DNA of 64,000 nucleotides from Emcibacter sp. (GTDB lineage Bacteria; Pseudomonadota; Alphaproteobacteria; Sphingomonadales; Emcibacteraceae), in contig NZ_OY776217.1 of NCBI RefSeq assembly GCF_963675455.1, forward strand, positions 3,024,001 through 3,088,000. The letters are read 5' to 3'. A model generated the notes under the pieces. That model did no database searches. It saw nothing but the letters and a program-made list of their open reading frames with translations, and was not told the origin of the DNA. Position 1 is the first letter of the stretch. Each line of letters begins with the position of its first letter. This document shows, piece after piece, positions 25,022-33,630 of this stretch. Both the position numbers and the translations under genes were made by a program.

Positions 25022-25770
25022 TCTTTCCTAACCCCTCTTACAAATTCTTCAGATGGCAGGCCGTGAGTAGCATTGGGAGCCATGCCGTAGAGTTGAGAAA
25101 ATGTTGGCAAGTCGTCCTCAACAATCACTTTAATTTTTGTCACAACGGCACTATGCGGATGGCGATCTCTCCAACGATATGATAACTCACCACTTGCCTC
25201 TACATAGCAGCCAATATAATTCTTAATTTTTTCAAGATGTTCACCATCGAATTCACAGGTAATCTTAGCTTTTCCAACTACAGGATAGATAGTAAGTGTA
25301 TTCTTTTTCCCATGAATATTTACTGCGTCCAACATACCGTCAATAGTCCCAAAGGCAGAATAGTCCCCCTGAATACTGTTCTCGAAGTTTAACCGAAATT
25401 CTGGGCTAACATGAAGTGTATTGGTATCATTACAGCCTATTAAAAGATGACCTATGGATTTACCTATTGGGTCGAGAAACTCTCTCACCGCATCTATTGT
25501 AGACCGAGGCCATGAGGAAGGTATTTTATTCGTCTTTTGAAACTCATACAAACCACCGTAGAACTCGGAAAGTTGCCCGCTACCTTCTACTGTCATATGC
25601 ACAGGACTGTTAGACGAAAGTTGCACAATCTTTAAGTCCCTACATTTAAATTTACTTACAGCCTTACGTAGTCCTTCGATCCCCTGAGAGAAACTAGTCA
25701 CAGAAAGATTGGTATCATCCCCGAGAAGCGGATGAAAGACCATGCTTAACCTTTCTGTTTTTTCTCTCAT
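25006..25770 (-). CDS. Partner of the PIN protein, unknown family
   Basis: 254 residues. No family recognised. The start at 25770 (MREKTERLSMVFHPLLG) is chosen for the strong GGAGGGG in front of it. The N-terminal half is mixed alpha/beta; the C-terminal half (about 150-235) has alternating strands such as KNTLTIYPVVGKAKITCEF and VEASGELSYRW followed by KIKVIVEDD, an OB-fold-like pattern (inference). There is no helix-turn-helix or AbrB/Phd-like fold, so a normal antitoxin is not obvious. It is the first gene of a two-gene unit with the PIN protein. Confidence 0.65.
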   Translation of the reverse strand: MREKTERLSMVFHPLLGDDTNLSVTSFSQGIEGLRKAVSKFKCRDLKIVQLSSNSPVHMTVEGSGQLSEFYGGLYEFQKTNKIPSSWPRSTIDAVREFLDPIGKSIGHLLIGCNDTNTLHVSPEFRLNFENSIQGDYSAFGTIDGMLDAVNIHGKKNTLTIYPVVGKAKITCEFDGEHLEKIKNYIGCYVEASGELSYRWRDRHPHSAVVTKIKVIVEDDLPTFSQLYGMAPNATHGLPSEEFVRGVRKEWSSH

Positions 25771-25868
25771 GTCCCCTCCAATACTTGAAATTGAGTATTT
25801 GCTAGTATTGCACAAGATTTTCTTTACCGCTAGACACGATCCGCCAGATCAATCACTGCCACGCCATT

Positions 25869-26201
25869 GTGAAGACGATGCAGAAGACAATGCTGGAAGC
25901 TGCTCGGGACGCCGGGGAGAGACTGCTTGAAGTGAAGACGCAGGTGAAGCACGGGGAGTTCAAGAAGTGGATCGAGTATTACTGCACGTTCAGCTACGCC
26001 ACCGCACGTGAGTACATGCAGGTAGCCAAGAAAGCCAAAGTGATGGACCTCCATCATTTTGACGGCGGCATACGTGCGTTCCTTGACGCCTACAGGGATA
26101 CCAAACCCTCCACCCCTGAACAGAAAGCCGCCAACACCCCCGACAGGGACGACCTTGAGAGAGCTTTGAAACTCGCTGTCGTGATCGAGAAGGGGACCTA
26201 A
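25869..26201 (+). CDS. DUF3102-like protein, possibly 5'-truncated
   Basis: 110 residues from a GTG start. The segment ARDAGERLLEVKTQVKHGEF and then SYATAREYMQVAKKAKV matches DUF3102, a family found in phages and mobile elements and thought to sense or bind DNA. Codons before the start, back to a TAG, still read like the family's N-terminus (DTIRQINHCHAIVKT) but contain no start codon. Either the start is unusual or the 5' end was lost. It is divergent from the PIN operon. Confidence 0.6.
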   Translation: MKTMQKTMLEAARDAGERLLEVKTQVKHGEFKKWIEYYCTFSYATAREYMQVAKKAKVMDLHHFDGGIRAFLDAYRDTKPSTPEQKAANTPDRDDLERALKLAVVIEKGT

Positions 26202-26929
26202 TCTTCGCTCGGCTTATGGTACGTCATCCCACTTACTTCGACTATTTTAAAGGGCTGATCTTCCTTTCGGGCTAGAAACACAACTGCTCCAAGTCTGTCG
26301 CCATTGTCGGGAAGTTCATCAGTCAATCTCCTGAAACTCCCTTTTGACTTTTTGTTAATGTCTTCCCGTAAACCCGCAAGATCAAAACCTCCTACTGTCG
26401 TAGCTATACAAAGCACTCGACGTGATGGTCCATGTCGTATGTAGCCGATAACCTCTGCGTCCTCTCCAATTCCGTCAATATTGTGAATTATTTCATCAGA
26501 CGTTGTCATGAACAATCCATAAAAACGTGCTTGCGTCTTCGCGGGAGGGGCGGAATAGAGTACCCCCTTCTTCTTATCCCACGGAACCAGCTTTGACCGA
26601 ATTTGCTCCCCTGGCATTATGATAGTTAGAATGTGAACTACATGATTATCTTGAATGTCAGGCAAATCCATACGCTGCAACGTTCTTCTATCAGGCACAG
26701 GAAAACCGTCAGCAGCGTATTTTTCATGTGCCTGCTTCGTAAACCCGAGTGTTGCAAAACCATGATGAACACTCAGCTTCATTGCCTTTTTAATTGCCGT
26801 TGACGTAAGATAAAAGCTTCCATCGCCTCCGATGAACACCGTCCAAACCTCACTCAGCCTGCCCTCTTTGACACCGACGGCAAACCTCAAGTCCTGATCT
26901 AGCAAGAGTATTTTCTTTGTTTTATCCAC
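26198..26929 (-). CDS. Hypothetical protein of mobile-element type
   Basis: 243 residues, soluble, not assigned. The central part (GGDGSFYLTSTAIKKAMKLS then HHGFATLGFT) recalls a family of island-encoded proteins of unknown function, from memory. GGGGAGG lies eight bases before the GTG start at 26929. It ends four bases inside the DUF3102 gene, convergent. It is the last gene before the right end of the element. Confidence 0.55.
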   Translation of the reverse strand: MDKTKKILLLDQDLRFAVGVKEGRLSEVWTVFIGGDGSFYLTSTAIKKAMKLSVHHGFATLGFTKQAHEKYAADGFPVPDRRTLQRMDLPDIQDNHVVHILTIIMPGEQIRSKLVPWDKKKGVLYSAPPAKTQARFYGLFMTTSDEIIHNIDGIGEDAEVIGYIRHGPSRRVLCIATTVGGFDLAGLREDINKKSKGSFRRLTDELPDNGDRLGAVVFLARKEDQPFKIVEVSGMTYHKPSED

Positions 26930-27032
26930 TTGTAGAACCTCCCCAATTATGCAGGATTCGTTTATCTTGCAGACAATTCATCATAGAGGAACGCTTGAGC
27001 ATAAAAAGGGGGAATAAGAGAAAACTAGAGTC

Positions 27033-27056
27033 ATGTACTAGAAACATGTACTAGAA
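27033..27056. repeat. Right integrase arm-type repeat
   Basis: Same 24-base double repeat as 17217-17240, 49 bases from the right attachment core. Both copies are in the same orientation. Confidence 0.75.
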
Positions 27057-27102
27057 TTTTCATAACCATTCTACAAGTCATTGTTTTTAAATAACTTCTA
27101 GA

Positions 27103-27182
<80 letters not shown>

Positions 27183-27303
27183 GGTCAACTGCCGTTCAGG
27201 GCTTGTTGCCCGACTGCATTGCGGGTTCATACTTGATCCCCTTCGCAAGGGCAAGCCTTTTTGCGGCATTGTCCGTATTTTTCCGGAATTCTGTTGAGTA
27301 AGG

Positions 27304-27870
27304 CTATGGTGACGGTTGCGATCCGGGGTCCGCAAACAGCTGATGAACAAGATGATCACCCACTGCAATATCCAGCTCTTCAGCCTTCCCGCCCTTTATT
27401 TCCAGCACCCCCCGGACCGGATATCGGGATGAAATGCGCGACAGGGAAAGCGGCGTGGTGGAATGAGCGATATGGACAATTTCGCCTTTTCCATCAACAA
27501 ACAGCATATCCAGGGAAATGAAGGTGTTTTTCATCCACATGACCACCGGCGCCACATCGTCAAAGACAAAAAGCATACCGTAATCCTCGGGAATACTCTC
27601 CCGGTACATCAGACCCTGGGCACGCTGCGAGGGCGTAATCGCCAGATCTGTCCTGAATTCATGCGTAGCTCCGCGACCCTCAACCACAACCATTGACTGC
27701 AATGACGTGGGTGCATCCGAATCCTGGCCATACCCCGGAAACGGCATGCAAAATAGCATCTGGATGGTTAAAAAGATCAGGGTAAGAAACATCACACGGA
27801 AGCCGGGCAACGGTTTATCCCGCAGCCGGTTATCCCGGTTCAACATGTTCTGATCGGCGGCAAGTTTCAT
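27304..27870 (-). CDS. DUF192 family exported protein
   Basis: 188 residues with an N-terminal membrane segment or signal (FLTLIFLTIQMLFCMPF). The DUF192 domain follows: EFRTDLAITPSQRAQGLMYR, MLFVFDDVAPVVMWMKNT and HIAHSTTPLS. The function is unknown; members are small secreted or periplasmic proteins. Genes of this family commonly stand next to the double cold-shock gene in alphaproteobacteria, as here. The annotated N-terminus may be too long. Confidence 0.85.
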   Translation of the reverse strand: MKLAADQNMLNRDNRLRDKPLPGFRVMFLTLIFLTIQMLFCMPFPGYGQDSDAPTSLQSMVVVEGRGATHEFRTDLAITPSQRAQGLMYRESIPEDYGMLFVFDDVAPVVMWMKNTFISLDMLFVDGKGEIVHIAHSTTPLSLSRISSRYPVRGVLEIKGGKAEELDIAVGDHLVHQLFADPGSQPSP

Positions 27871-27945
27871 TCAACACCCTTTCCATAGTAAGGATGTCAG
27901 AAAATTCCGGCAATTAAAAGGCAGTTCTCGGCAAAAAGGCAGAGA

Positions 27946-28569
27946 TCAGGTCTTTATGGCCTTGACCATGAGACCGCGGTCCCCCTCGTCAATGGCAACA
28001 TAAATCGTTTGCCCGGGGACAAGATGATCCATACCAAAGTGACGCAGGATTTCCATATGGATAAAAATATCCTGCCCGCCATCGCCGCGATTTACAAAAC
28101 CGTAACCGCGGACCCTGTTGAACCATTTGACCGTTGCTTCGACAAACTCAAGCTGGCTGACGTCAATATCCTCGTCAATCCGGGAGGCCGGATTGTCACT
28201 TGTCTCAACAGCGGTCGAGAGATCATATTCCAGAATTTTGACAGCCTGCCGTCCCTTGGGCCGGTCAGCCGAAAGGCATTTGATGGTACACCCCTCCGGG
28301 AGTGACCGTCGACCAAGTTCCTTGAGAATCGAAAAATGAATCAGGATGTCGCCTTGAGAATCGGCGGCATCGACAAAGCCGTAGCCTTTAACAGCATCAA
28401 ACCACTTCACAACCCCGTCCACTTCCTCGAATGGTTCCGAGTTGTTCTGTATTTTCTTAGCTTTTTGTTCTTCTGATTCCGCCCCGGTATAACCGTTACT
28501 ATTCTCTAGCTCTACCTGCGCACCAACTGCAGCACTTGACTCCATCGCACCTACTTCCCGTGTATGCAT
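27946..28569 (-). CDS. Double cold-shock domain protein
   Basis: 207 residues with two cold-shock domains, an alphaproteobacterial arrangement. First: VDGVVKWFDAVKGYGFVDAA then DILIHFSILKELG; second: VEATVKWFNRVRGYGFVNRG then DIFIHMEILRHFG. The RNP1-like KGYGFV/RGYGFV and RNP2-like DIxIH motifs bind single-stranded RNA or DNA. The acidic N-terminal 50 residues are low complexity. The start could be M1 or M9. Confidence 0.92.
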   Translation of the reverse strand: MHTREVGAMESSAAVGAQVELENSNGYTGAESEEQKAKKIQNNSEPFEEVDGVVKWFDAVKGYGFVDAADSQGDILIHFSILKELGRRSLPEGCTIKCLSADRPKGRQAVKILEYDLSTAVETSDNPASRIDEDIDVSQLEFVEATVKWFNRVRGYGFVNRGDGGQDIFIHMEILRHFGMDHLVPGQTIYVAIDEGDRGLMVKAIKT

Positions 28570-28678
28570 TCCCCAAAAGGTAATTTAGTCATTACTCTCA
28601 ATTCAGTATTGCAATAATAGCACGTATTCGAGAAAAGGCCAACCATAGGTTTAAAAATATTACGAAGCCCTAAAGAAA

Positions 28679-28703
28679 AGGCAGGATTATATTAATCCTG
28701 CCT
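28679..28703 (-). terminator. Terminator of nhaB
   Basis: AGGCAGGAT pairs perfectly with ATCCTGCCT around a 7-base loop. On the minus strand it is followed by TTTTCTTT, 50 bases after the nhaB stop. Confidence 0.82.
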
Positions 28704-28754
28704 AATGCTTGAATTTTCAACTATTTTCCGGGCGCTTCAAGAGCCCGGGAGGCA

Positions 28755-30374
28755 TCAATGATGCTCTGACTGACCATCCAGTTCTGCAACACTATGGTGT
28801 GTAATCATACCATTCTCATACATATGGTTTGTTGCCGGTATCAAAAGATACATCACTGCCAGCAGACCAACAATTGACATGACAATGGTATAAGGCAACG
28901 CCATGATCACCATGCGTACATATGACAGGCGGATAAGCGGCGCCAGGGCAGACGTCAACAGGAACAGAAATGCGGCCTGACCGTTCGGTGTAGCCACACT
29001 CGGAATATTCGTTCCGGTGTTGATCGCCACAGCCATCAGGTCAAAGACATCCCGTTCAATTAACCCGTTTACAAGGGCATCCCGCACCTCGCCGATATAG
29101 ACCGTGGCAACAAAGACATTATCACTGATTGCCGACAACAGCCCGTTTGCGATATAGAAGCCGGCAATCTGGGCAGTGTCTTCAAGTTGAAGCACATAAT
29201 CAATCACAGGCTTGAACAGCCCCTGGTCGTTTATCACGGAAACAATGGCGAAGAAAACCACCAGAAGAGCCGTAAAGGGAAGCCCCTCCTCAAAAGATTT
29301 ACCGATCTGGTGTTCTTCTGTCACGCCGTTAAGGGCGGCCAGCAAGACAATCACTGACAAACCGATCAGTCCCACTTCAGCCAGATGGAACATCAGACCG
29401 ATGACCAGCCATACCGCAACAATGGCCTGGGCAATCAGAGCCGCCTTTTCGCTGGTTGTACGCTTGGCTGATTCAGCGGCGTCATAATCCTGCAGAATAT
29501 GACGGACTTTTTCAGGGAGCTGTTCGCCGTACCCAAAGATTTTTACTTTCTCCAGAAACACACAAGTCATCAGGCCTGCAACAAGAACCGGCATGCTGAC
29601 GGGAGACATGCGAATGGCAAATTCGATAAAATCCCAGCCGGCAACCCCGCCGATAATTACATTTTGTGGTTCACCGACAAGGGTACAAACGCCGCCCAGT
29701 GCCGTTCCAACCGCTGCATGCATCATCAGGCTGCGCAGGAAGGAACGGAATTGTTCCAGATCGGAGCGATGGAGTTCTTCCACACTTTCATCGCTGGAGT
29801 GATCATGTTCATGATGAAAATGTTTGCCCGAGGCCACTTTGTGATAGATAGAGTAAAATCCAACAGCCACGGTGATGATCACAGCCGTCACTGTCAGGGC
29901 ATCCAGGAAGGCCGACAGAAAAGCCGCCACAAATGAAAATAACAGCGAAAGAAGGACCTTGGAGCGCACCTTAAGGAGTATCTTGGTGAAGGTAAACAGC
30001 AGAAGGCTCTGCATAAAGTAAATACCCGCCACCATGAAGACCAAAAGCAGAATAACCTGCAGACCGTGCCGCACTTCCGCATAAACGCCGCCGGGTGTTG
30101 TCAGCCCCATGACAATAGCTTCAAAGGCCAGCAATCCCCCAGGCAGCAACGGGTAGCATTTAAGCGCCATTGCCAGCGTAAAAATGAACTCCAGCACAAG
30201 AATCCAGCCAACCGCATAAGGGCCGACCTCATGGCCGAGTGATACATACAATAAAGGATTCAGGACCAAAAAACCGAGAATAGTCAGTTTATACCAATCC
30301 GGGGAATGGCCCATGAAATTTTTAACCATACCTTGAGTGAGCGTTCTTACCATCTGACTTACTACACCTTCCAT
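28755..30374 (-). CDS. nhaB: Na+/H+ antiporter NhaB
   Basis: 539-residue inner membrane protein with about 12 hydrophobic helices, exchanging sodium for protons. The N-terminus FMGHSPDWYKLTILGFLVLN, the AFLDALTVTAVIITVA segment, GGVCTLVGEPQNVIIG and SAISDNVFVATVYIGE are NhaB hallmarks; the paired aspartates of transport lie in them. A His/Asp-rich loop (HFHHEHDHSSDES) is on the cytoplasmic side. It fits a marine or salt-exposed organism. Confidence 0.94.
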   Translation of the reverse strand: MEGVVSQMVRTLTQGMVKNFMGHSPDWYKLTILGFLVLNPLLYVSLGHEVGPYAVGWILVLEFIFTLAMALKCYPLLPGGLLAFEAIVMGLTTPGGVYAEVRHGLQVILLLVFMVAGIYFMQSLLLFTFTKILLKVRSKVLLSLLFSFVAAFLSAFLDALTVTAVIITVAVGFYSIYHKVASGKHFHHEHDHSSDESVEELHRSDLEQFRSFLRSLMMHAAVGTALGGVCTLVGEPQNVIIGGVAGWDFIEFAIRMSPVSMPVLVAGLMTCVFLEKVKIFGYGEQLPEKVRHILQDYDAAESAKRTTSEKAALIAQAIVAVWLVIGLMFHLAEVGLIGLSVIVLLAALNGVTEEHQIGKSFEEGLPFTALLVVFFAIVSVINDQGLFKPVIDYVLQLEDTAQIAGFYIANGLLSAISDNVFVATVYIGEVRDALVNGLIERDVFDLMAVAINTGTNIPSVATPNGQAAFLFLLTSALAPLIRLSYVRMVIMALPYTIVMSIVGLLAVMYLLIPATNHMYENGMITHHSVAELDGQSEHH

Positions 30375-30536
30375 AGCTTTTACCTAAATTTTCCCTGATC
30401 AGGAAAGGTTCAGACCTTTCATACTTTTACAAGCCCCTTAAGATCAAGTGAAACCGGAAAAAAACGATGTGAATTTGCAGTTTGAGTACTGCGAAAAGGC
30501 TGGACACCACATTTGTGATCGATTAAGTCAGGCAGA

Positions 30537-30977
30537 ATGATCGATAAACTCTATCAGAAAGCAATTCTCAGGCAGGCTGCCCGGGCCGTCGGACACGGCC
30601 GTCCGGCAGAGTCGGACATCAGCTATACTCTGCATAACCCCCTGTGCGGGGATAAGATCACCGTTTATCTCAGCCTGGAAAAAGGCCAGATCACGGCAAT
30701 GGGGCATGAAACCAAAGCCTGTGTGCTGTGCCAGGCCAATGCCTCCCTTCTGGCAGAGAATGCCGCCGGCGAAACGGCTGAAACCCTCGGACAGGTGCAG
30801 GCTCTTCTGGAAGAGGGTCTTGAAAATGATAATCTGCAGTCAGTCCGGTGGCCGGAGGAAAAATGGCACCAGTTGTCGATCTTTGCGCCGGTGGCCGAAC
30901 ATAGAAACCGCTATAAATGCGTGACCCTGCCGATCGAGGCCCTGATCCGGGCTATGACAGGCAAAACCGGCGACTAG
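30537..30977 (+). CDS. Iron-sulfur cluster scaffold protein, IscU/SufU-like
   Basis: 146 residues, NifU N-terminal fold. Cluster ligands match: C37 with D39 (PLCGDK), C62/C65 (KACVLCQA) and a later Cys in RYKCVTLP near 128. The family holds nascent Fe-S clusters. This form, common in alphaproteobacteria, stands alone from the isc/suf operons. It is divergent from nhaB with a 162-base gap and convergent with doxX. Confidence 0.88.
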   Translation: MIDKLYQKAILRQAARAVGHGRPAESDISYTLHNPLCGDKITVYLSLEKGQITAMGHETKACVLCQANASLLAENAAGETAETLGQVQALLEEGLENDNLQSVRWPEEKWHQLSIFAPVAEHRNRYKCVTLPIEALIRAMTGKTGD

Positions 30978-30981
30978 CAAA

Positions 30982-31497
30982 TCAGTGCGGCAGTCTTCTC
31001 ACCAACAGACGATCCAGGGACCAGAATCCGCCGCCTTTTGCCATCAAAAGCAACAAAGCCGCCGCCCACAGGCTGTGATCCGGCCACAGGTCAGGATAAA
31101 CAAAAAGCTGAATGACCAGGGTCATGCCAAGCATCGCAAAAGCGGACAGCCGCGTCATCAACCCCAAAAGCAGCAAAACCGGCAACGTCAGCTCGGCCAG
31201 TATGGCCATGTGGGCCGCCAGTTTCGGCGACAGCAATGGCAGTGCATAATCATTTTCGAACAGGATATAGGTGAAATCGGACACGGACCAGTCGAGTCTG
31301 AAAACCGCAACGAGCTGAGTGAAGGAAAAGTTACTGACATCATTTTCAAATATGATTTTGGTCATGCCCGAGCGCCAGAAAATGCCGGCCATGCCGGCCC
31401 GGGACAGCAACAGATAAAGACTGAGCGGTATTTTCTGAAATCCGCGGCTGATATTTCCCGCAAGATTATGCAGAGCCGAATTCGCTGTGAATGTCAT
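30982..31497 (-). CDS. DoxX family membrane protein (last gene of bufferin operon 1)
   Basis: 171 residues with four membrane helices. DoxX features: LSRAGMAGIFWRSGMTKI, LAELTLPVLLLLGLMTRLSA and the final KGGGFWSLDRLL. In known bufferin operons a DoxX-type protein (BufD) is often present; its role is unsettled. It overlaps the bufC1 end by four bases. It is missing from operon 2. Confidence 0.85.
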   Translation of the reverse strand: MTFTANSALHNLAGNISRGFQKIPLSLYLLLSRAGMAGIFWRSGMTKIIFENDVSNFSFTQLVAVFRLDWSVSDFTYILFENDYALPLLSPKLAAHMAILAELTLPVLLLLGLMTRLSAFAMLGMTLVIQLFVYPDLWPDHSLWAAALLLLMAKGGGFWSLDRLLVRRLPH

Positions 31498-32276
31498 GAT
31501 ATGTCTTTCCCATCTGTAACCTGGGTAACCAGGCCGTTGCTGAAAATGAATGCCAACGCCCGGGACAGGTCAAAACCCGTTTGCTGGTCCGTTACTTTTA
31601 AAAGCGCGTCCCCAAGGCTGTTACCCCGGCGCAATACATTGGTGAATTCAAAGATATTCCGCTCGACCGAAAAGGCCGTCACCTGCCATTGCGGGCGGCA
31701 CAGGATGATATGGTCCGGACCCTCGTCCAGGTTTATGTTGTCCCGGGGGTCTTCATCTTGCTGATTGTCCTGCCAGATTTTGAGTAACGGGAAGTTGCTT
31801 GAAACCAACTCCAGGGACGGCAAAAAATGAAATACCAGGCCCTCCGGTTGTTCCAGATTGACGACAGCAAGATCTTCCTGATCAATCGGCGTGGCGTCCC
31901 TGCTGTGTATGGCCCGGTTCCAGGCCAGTTCAAGTCTGGCGATATCCACCAGATAACCGTAATTCTCAAGTTCCCGGCGCCCGCCAATAAATTCCGGAAG
32001 AGTATGACCGTATTCCGCCAGCACAGGTGTCACCGGCAAATGTTCCTTCACATAGGATGCGGCCAGTTGGTGAAAAAACGACTGTCCCACCAGTCTGCAT
32101 AAAACAGGAAAATTATCCGCCAGAGCGTCGATCAGGGTAATCCGGCTGTTGTTGAAATGGATCATGAGCCTTTCGTCGGCATGACGATCCGTGCGTTTCA
32201 CATGACGCGCCAGCTTGTCCGCTTCCCCAGTCAGGACAAATAGTTTGAATTTATCCTGCAGCTTGTGAAGTTTCAT
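31494..32276 (-). CDS. bufC: DUF2063/HvfC-BufC family protein, operon 1
   Basis: 260 residues. The N-terminal DUF2063 domain reads RMIHFNNSRITLIDALADNFP-like (here LMIHFNNSRITLIDAL), VLCRLVGQSFFHQLAASYVK and then FPLLKIW with a C-terminal strand-rich domain. In the bufferin and HvfABC systems this protein is a partner that brings the precursor to the DUF692 enzyme. Start and stop overlap the neighbours by four bases on each side. Recognition of its precursor (bufA1) is inferred. Confidence 0.82.
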   Translation of the reverse strand: MKLHKLQDKFKLFVLTGEADKLARHVKRTDRHADERLMIHFNNSRITLIDALADNFPVLCRLVGQSFFHQLAASYVKEHLPVTPVLAEYGHTLPEFIGGRRELENYGYLVDIARLELAWNRAIHSRDATPIDQEDLAVVNLEQPEGLVFHFLPSLELVSSNFPLLKIWQDNQQDEDPRDNINLDEGPDHIILCRPQWQVTAFSVERNIFEFTNVLRRGNSLGDALLKVTDQQTGFDLSRALAFIFSNGLVTQVTDGKDIS

Positions 32277-33181
32277 GACTGCGACCCCTGACCTGATGCT
32301 GCCGCCCCACGGCTTAGCGCCTCAATCGCATTATCGGCCCGGCCTGCTTCCTGCAGGAGCGTCATGAGAGAAGGAATATTGCAGTCCCATTCTATCAGCG
32401 TAGGATGGACACCGATATTCTGCAGGGCAATATCATAAAGCTGCCAGACTGCGCCGCAGACATTGCTGCCATGATCGTCAATCCGTATAATTCTGTCCTG
32501 CCATTTCTTTTCAGCATGGCCTGCCAGGTGATATTCACCCACATATGCGGGGTTAATCTGCTGCAGATATTTTTCCGCATCTCCGCCATTATTCCAGCAG
32601 CTGACATAGATGTTGTTGATATCCAGCAGAAGACCGCAACCGGTTCTCCGGCATATCTCGTTCAGGAACTCGGGTTCCGGTATTCTGCTCAGATTATATT
32701 CCAGATAGGTAGAGGGGTTTTCCACCAGCACCCTGCGCCCCAGTACATCCTGCATGTGATGGATGTTGGAACAAATGATCTCCAGTGACTCCTCCGTATA
32801 GGGAAGCGGCAACAGGTCGTTGAGAAAATGCCCGCCCACAGTACTGAAGGAAACATGTTCGGACACCAGGCCAGGCTCATAACGCTCAACCACCTGCCGG
32901 ACCCGCTCCAGATGATCGCGATCAAGTCCCCCGGCACTTCCCAATGACAGGCCAACGCCATGCAGGGACAAGGGATAACGTTCCCTGATCAGGCCCAGAA
33001 AATGATGCGCCAGCCCGCCCTCGCCCATATAATTCTCCGTATGAACCTCAAACCATCCCAGATCCGGCCCGGTTTCAAGAATTTCCTCGAAATGACAGGC
33101 CTTGAGGCCGATCCCGGCGGAAGCCGGGATCGGTATGTCCATAAGGTGAGGGGTAGGTATGGACATAGGGGTTTTGTTCAT
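32273..33181 (-). CDS. bufB: DUF692/MNIO enzyme, operon 1
   Basis: 302 residues of the multinuclear non-heme iron oxidative enzymes (TIM barrel). Motifs: WFEVHTENYM, LSLHGVGLSLGS, SEHVSFSTVGG, LVENPSTYLEY, CGLLLDINNIYVS and YHLAGHAEK, with His, Asp and Glu metal ligands. Such enzymes convert precursor cysteines to thiooxazole-type or related rings. The start at 33181 is favoured by GGCGG just upstream and the 17-base distance to bufA1. Three genes follow each other tightly with bufC and doxX. Confidence 0.9.
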   Translation of the reverse strand: MNKTPMSIPTPHLMDIPIPASAGIGLKACHFEEILETGPDLGWFEVHTENYMGEGGLAHHFLGLIRERYPLSLHGVGLSLGSAGGLDRDHLERVRQVVERYEPGLVSEHVSFSTVGGHFLNDLLPLPYTEESLEIICSNIHHMQDVLGRRVLVENPSTYLEYNLSRIPEPEFLNEICRRTGCGLLLDINNIYVSCWNNGGDAEKYLQQINPAYVGEYHLAGHAEKKWQDRIIRIDDHGSNVCGAVWQLYDIALQNIGVHPTLIEWDCNIPSLMTLLQEAGRADNAIEALSRGAAASGQGSQS

Positions 33182-33198
33182 TACCGCCGCCGTCCGGC

Positions 33199-33471
33199 TT
33201 ATTTTTTGGGGCTTGTGCTGCCGCCGACCAGCTTGGCGCAGGTCCCTTTCGGCACATAGATCCAGGCATCGCCCTGACCGTCAACCTTTGACGTTCCGGC
33301 ACAGGAGCTGGTTGCAGTCTGACAGTCATTCTTGCCGGCCTTGACAACGCCGTAACATTTCTCAACCTTGCTGTCTGAGGCCTGTGCCGGCGTTGTCGAA
33401 GCCGCCATGGCAAAAGCGGCAGTCATTGCGGTCGCCAGAATTGCAGAAGTGGCTTTTGTTGTTTTGTTCAT
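33199..33471 (-). CDS. bufA1: Bufferin precursor, DUF2282 type (BufA1-like)
   Basis: 90-residue RiPP precursor. Signal peptide (ATAMTAAFAMAASTTPAQA), then a mature part with four cysteines: EKCYGVVKAGKNDCQTATSS, SCAGTSK and PKGTCAKLVGG. The order KCYGV...NDCQT...SCAG...GTC matches the DUF2282 family. In the studied bufferins some of these cysteines are modified and the peptide is exported and binds copper. It is the first gene of operon 1, with AAAGGAAAG before the start. Confidence 0.87.
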   Translation of the reverse strand: MNKTTKATSAILATAMTAAFAMAASTTPAQASDSKVEKCYGVVKAGKNDCQTATSSCAGTSKVDGQGDAWIYVPKGTCAKLVGGSTSPKK

Positions 33472-33630
33472 TGTCTTTCCTTTATCACGCTAAAAATATG
33501 CAAATGTCACGCAGATTGCAGGTCTGTCTGTACCCGATGCATCCGCCACATCCTGTTTCCCATGTTCGTAATAAAAAAGAAAATCACAGCTCATCACATT
33601 CACTTTGAGAATCTGTGAGATTGCGTGAAC

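Noticed and set aside
27200..27303. Open frame continuing after the DUF192 stop codon in the same frame
   Set aside because: About 35 codons with good codon use but no start codon; a TAG separates it from DUF192. Readthrough or a remnant is possible but cannot be shown.
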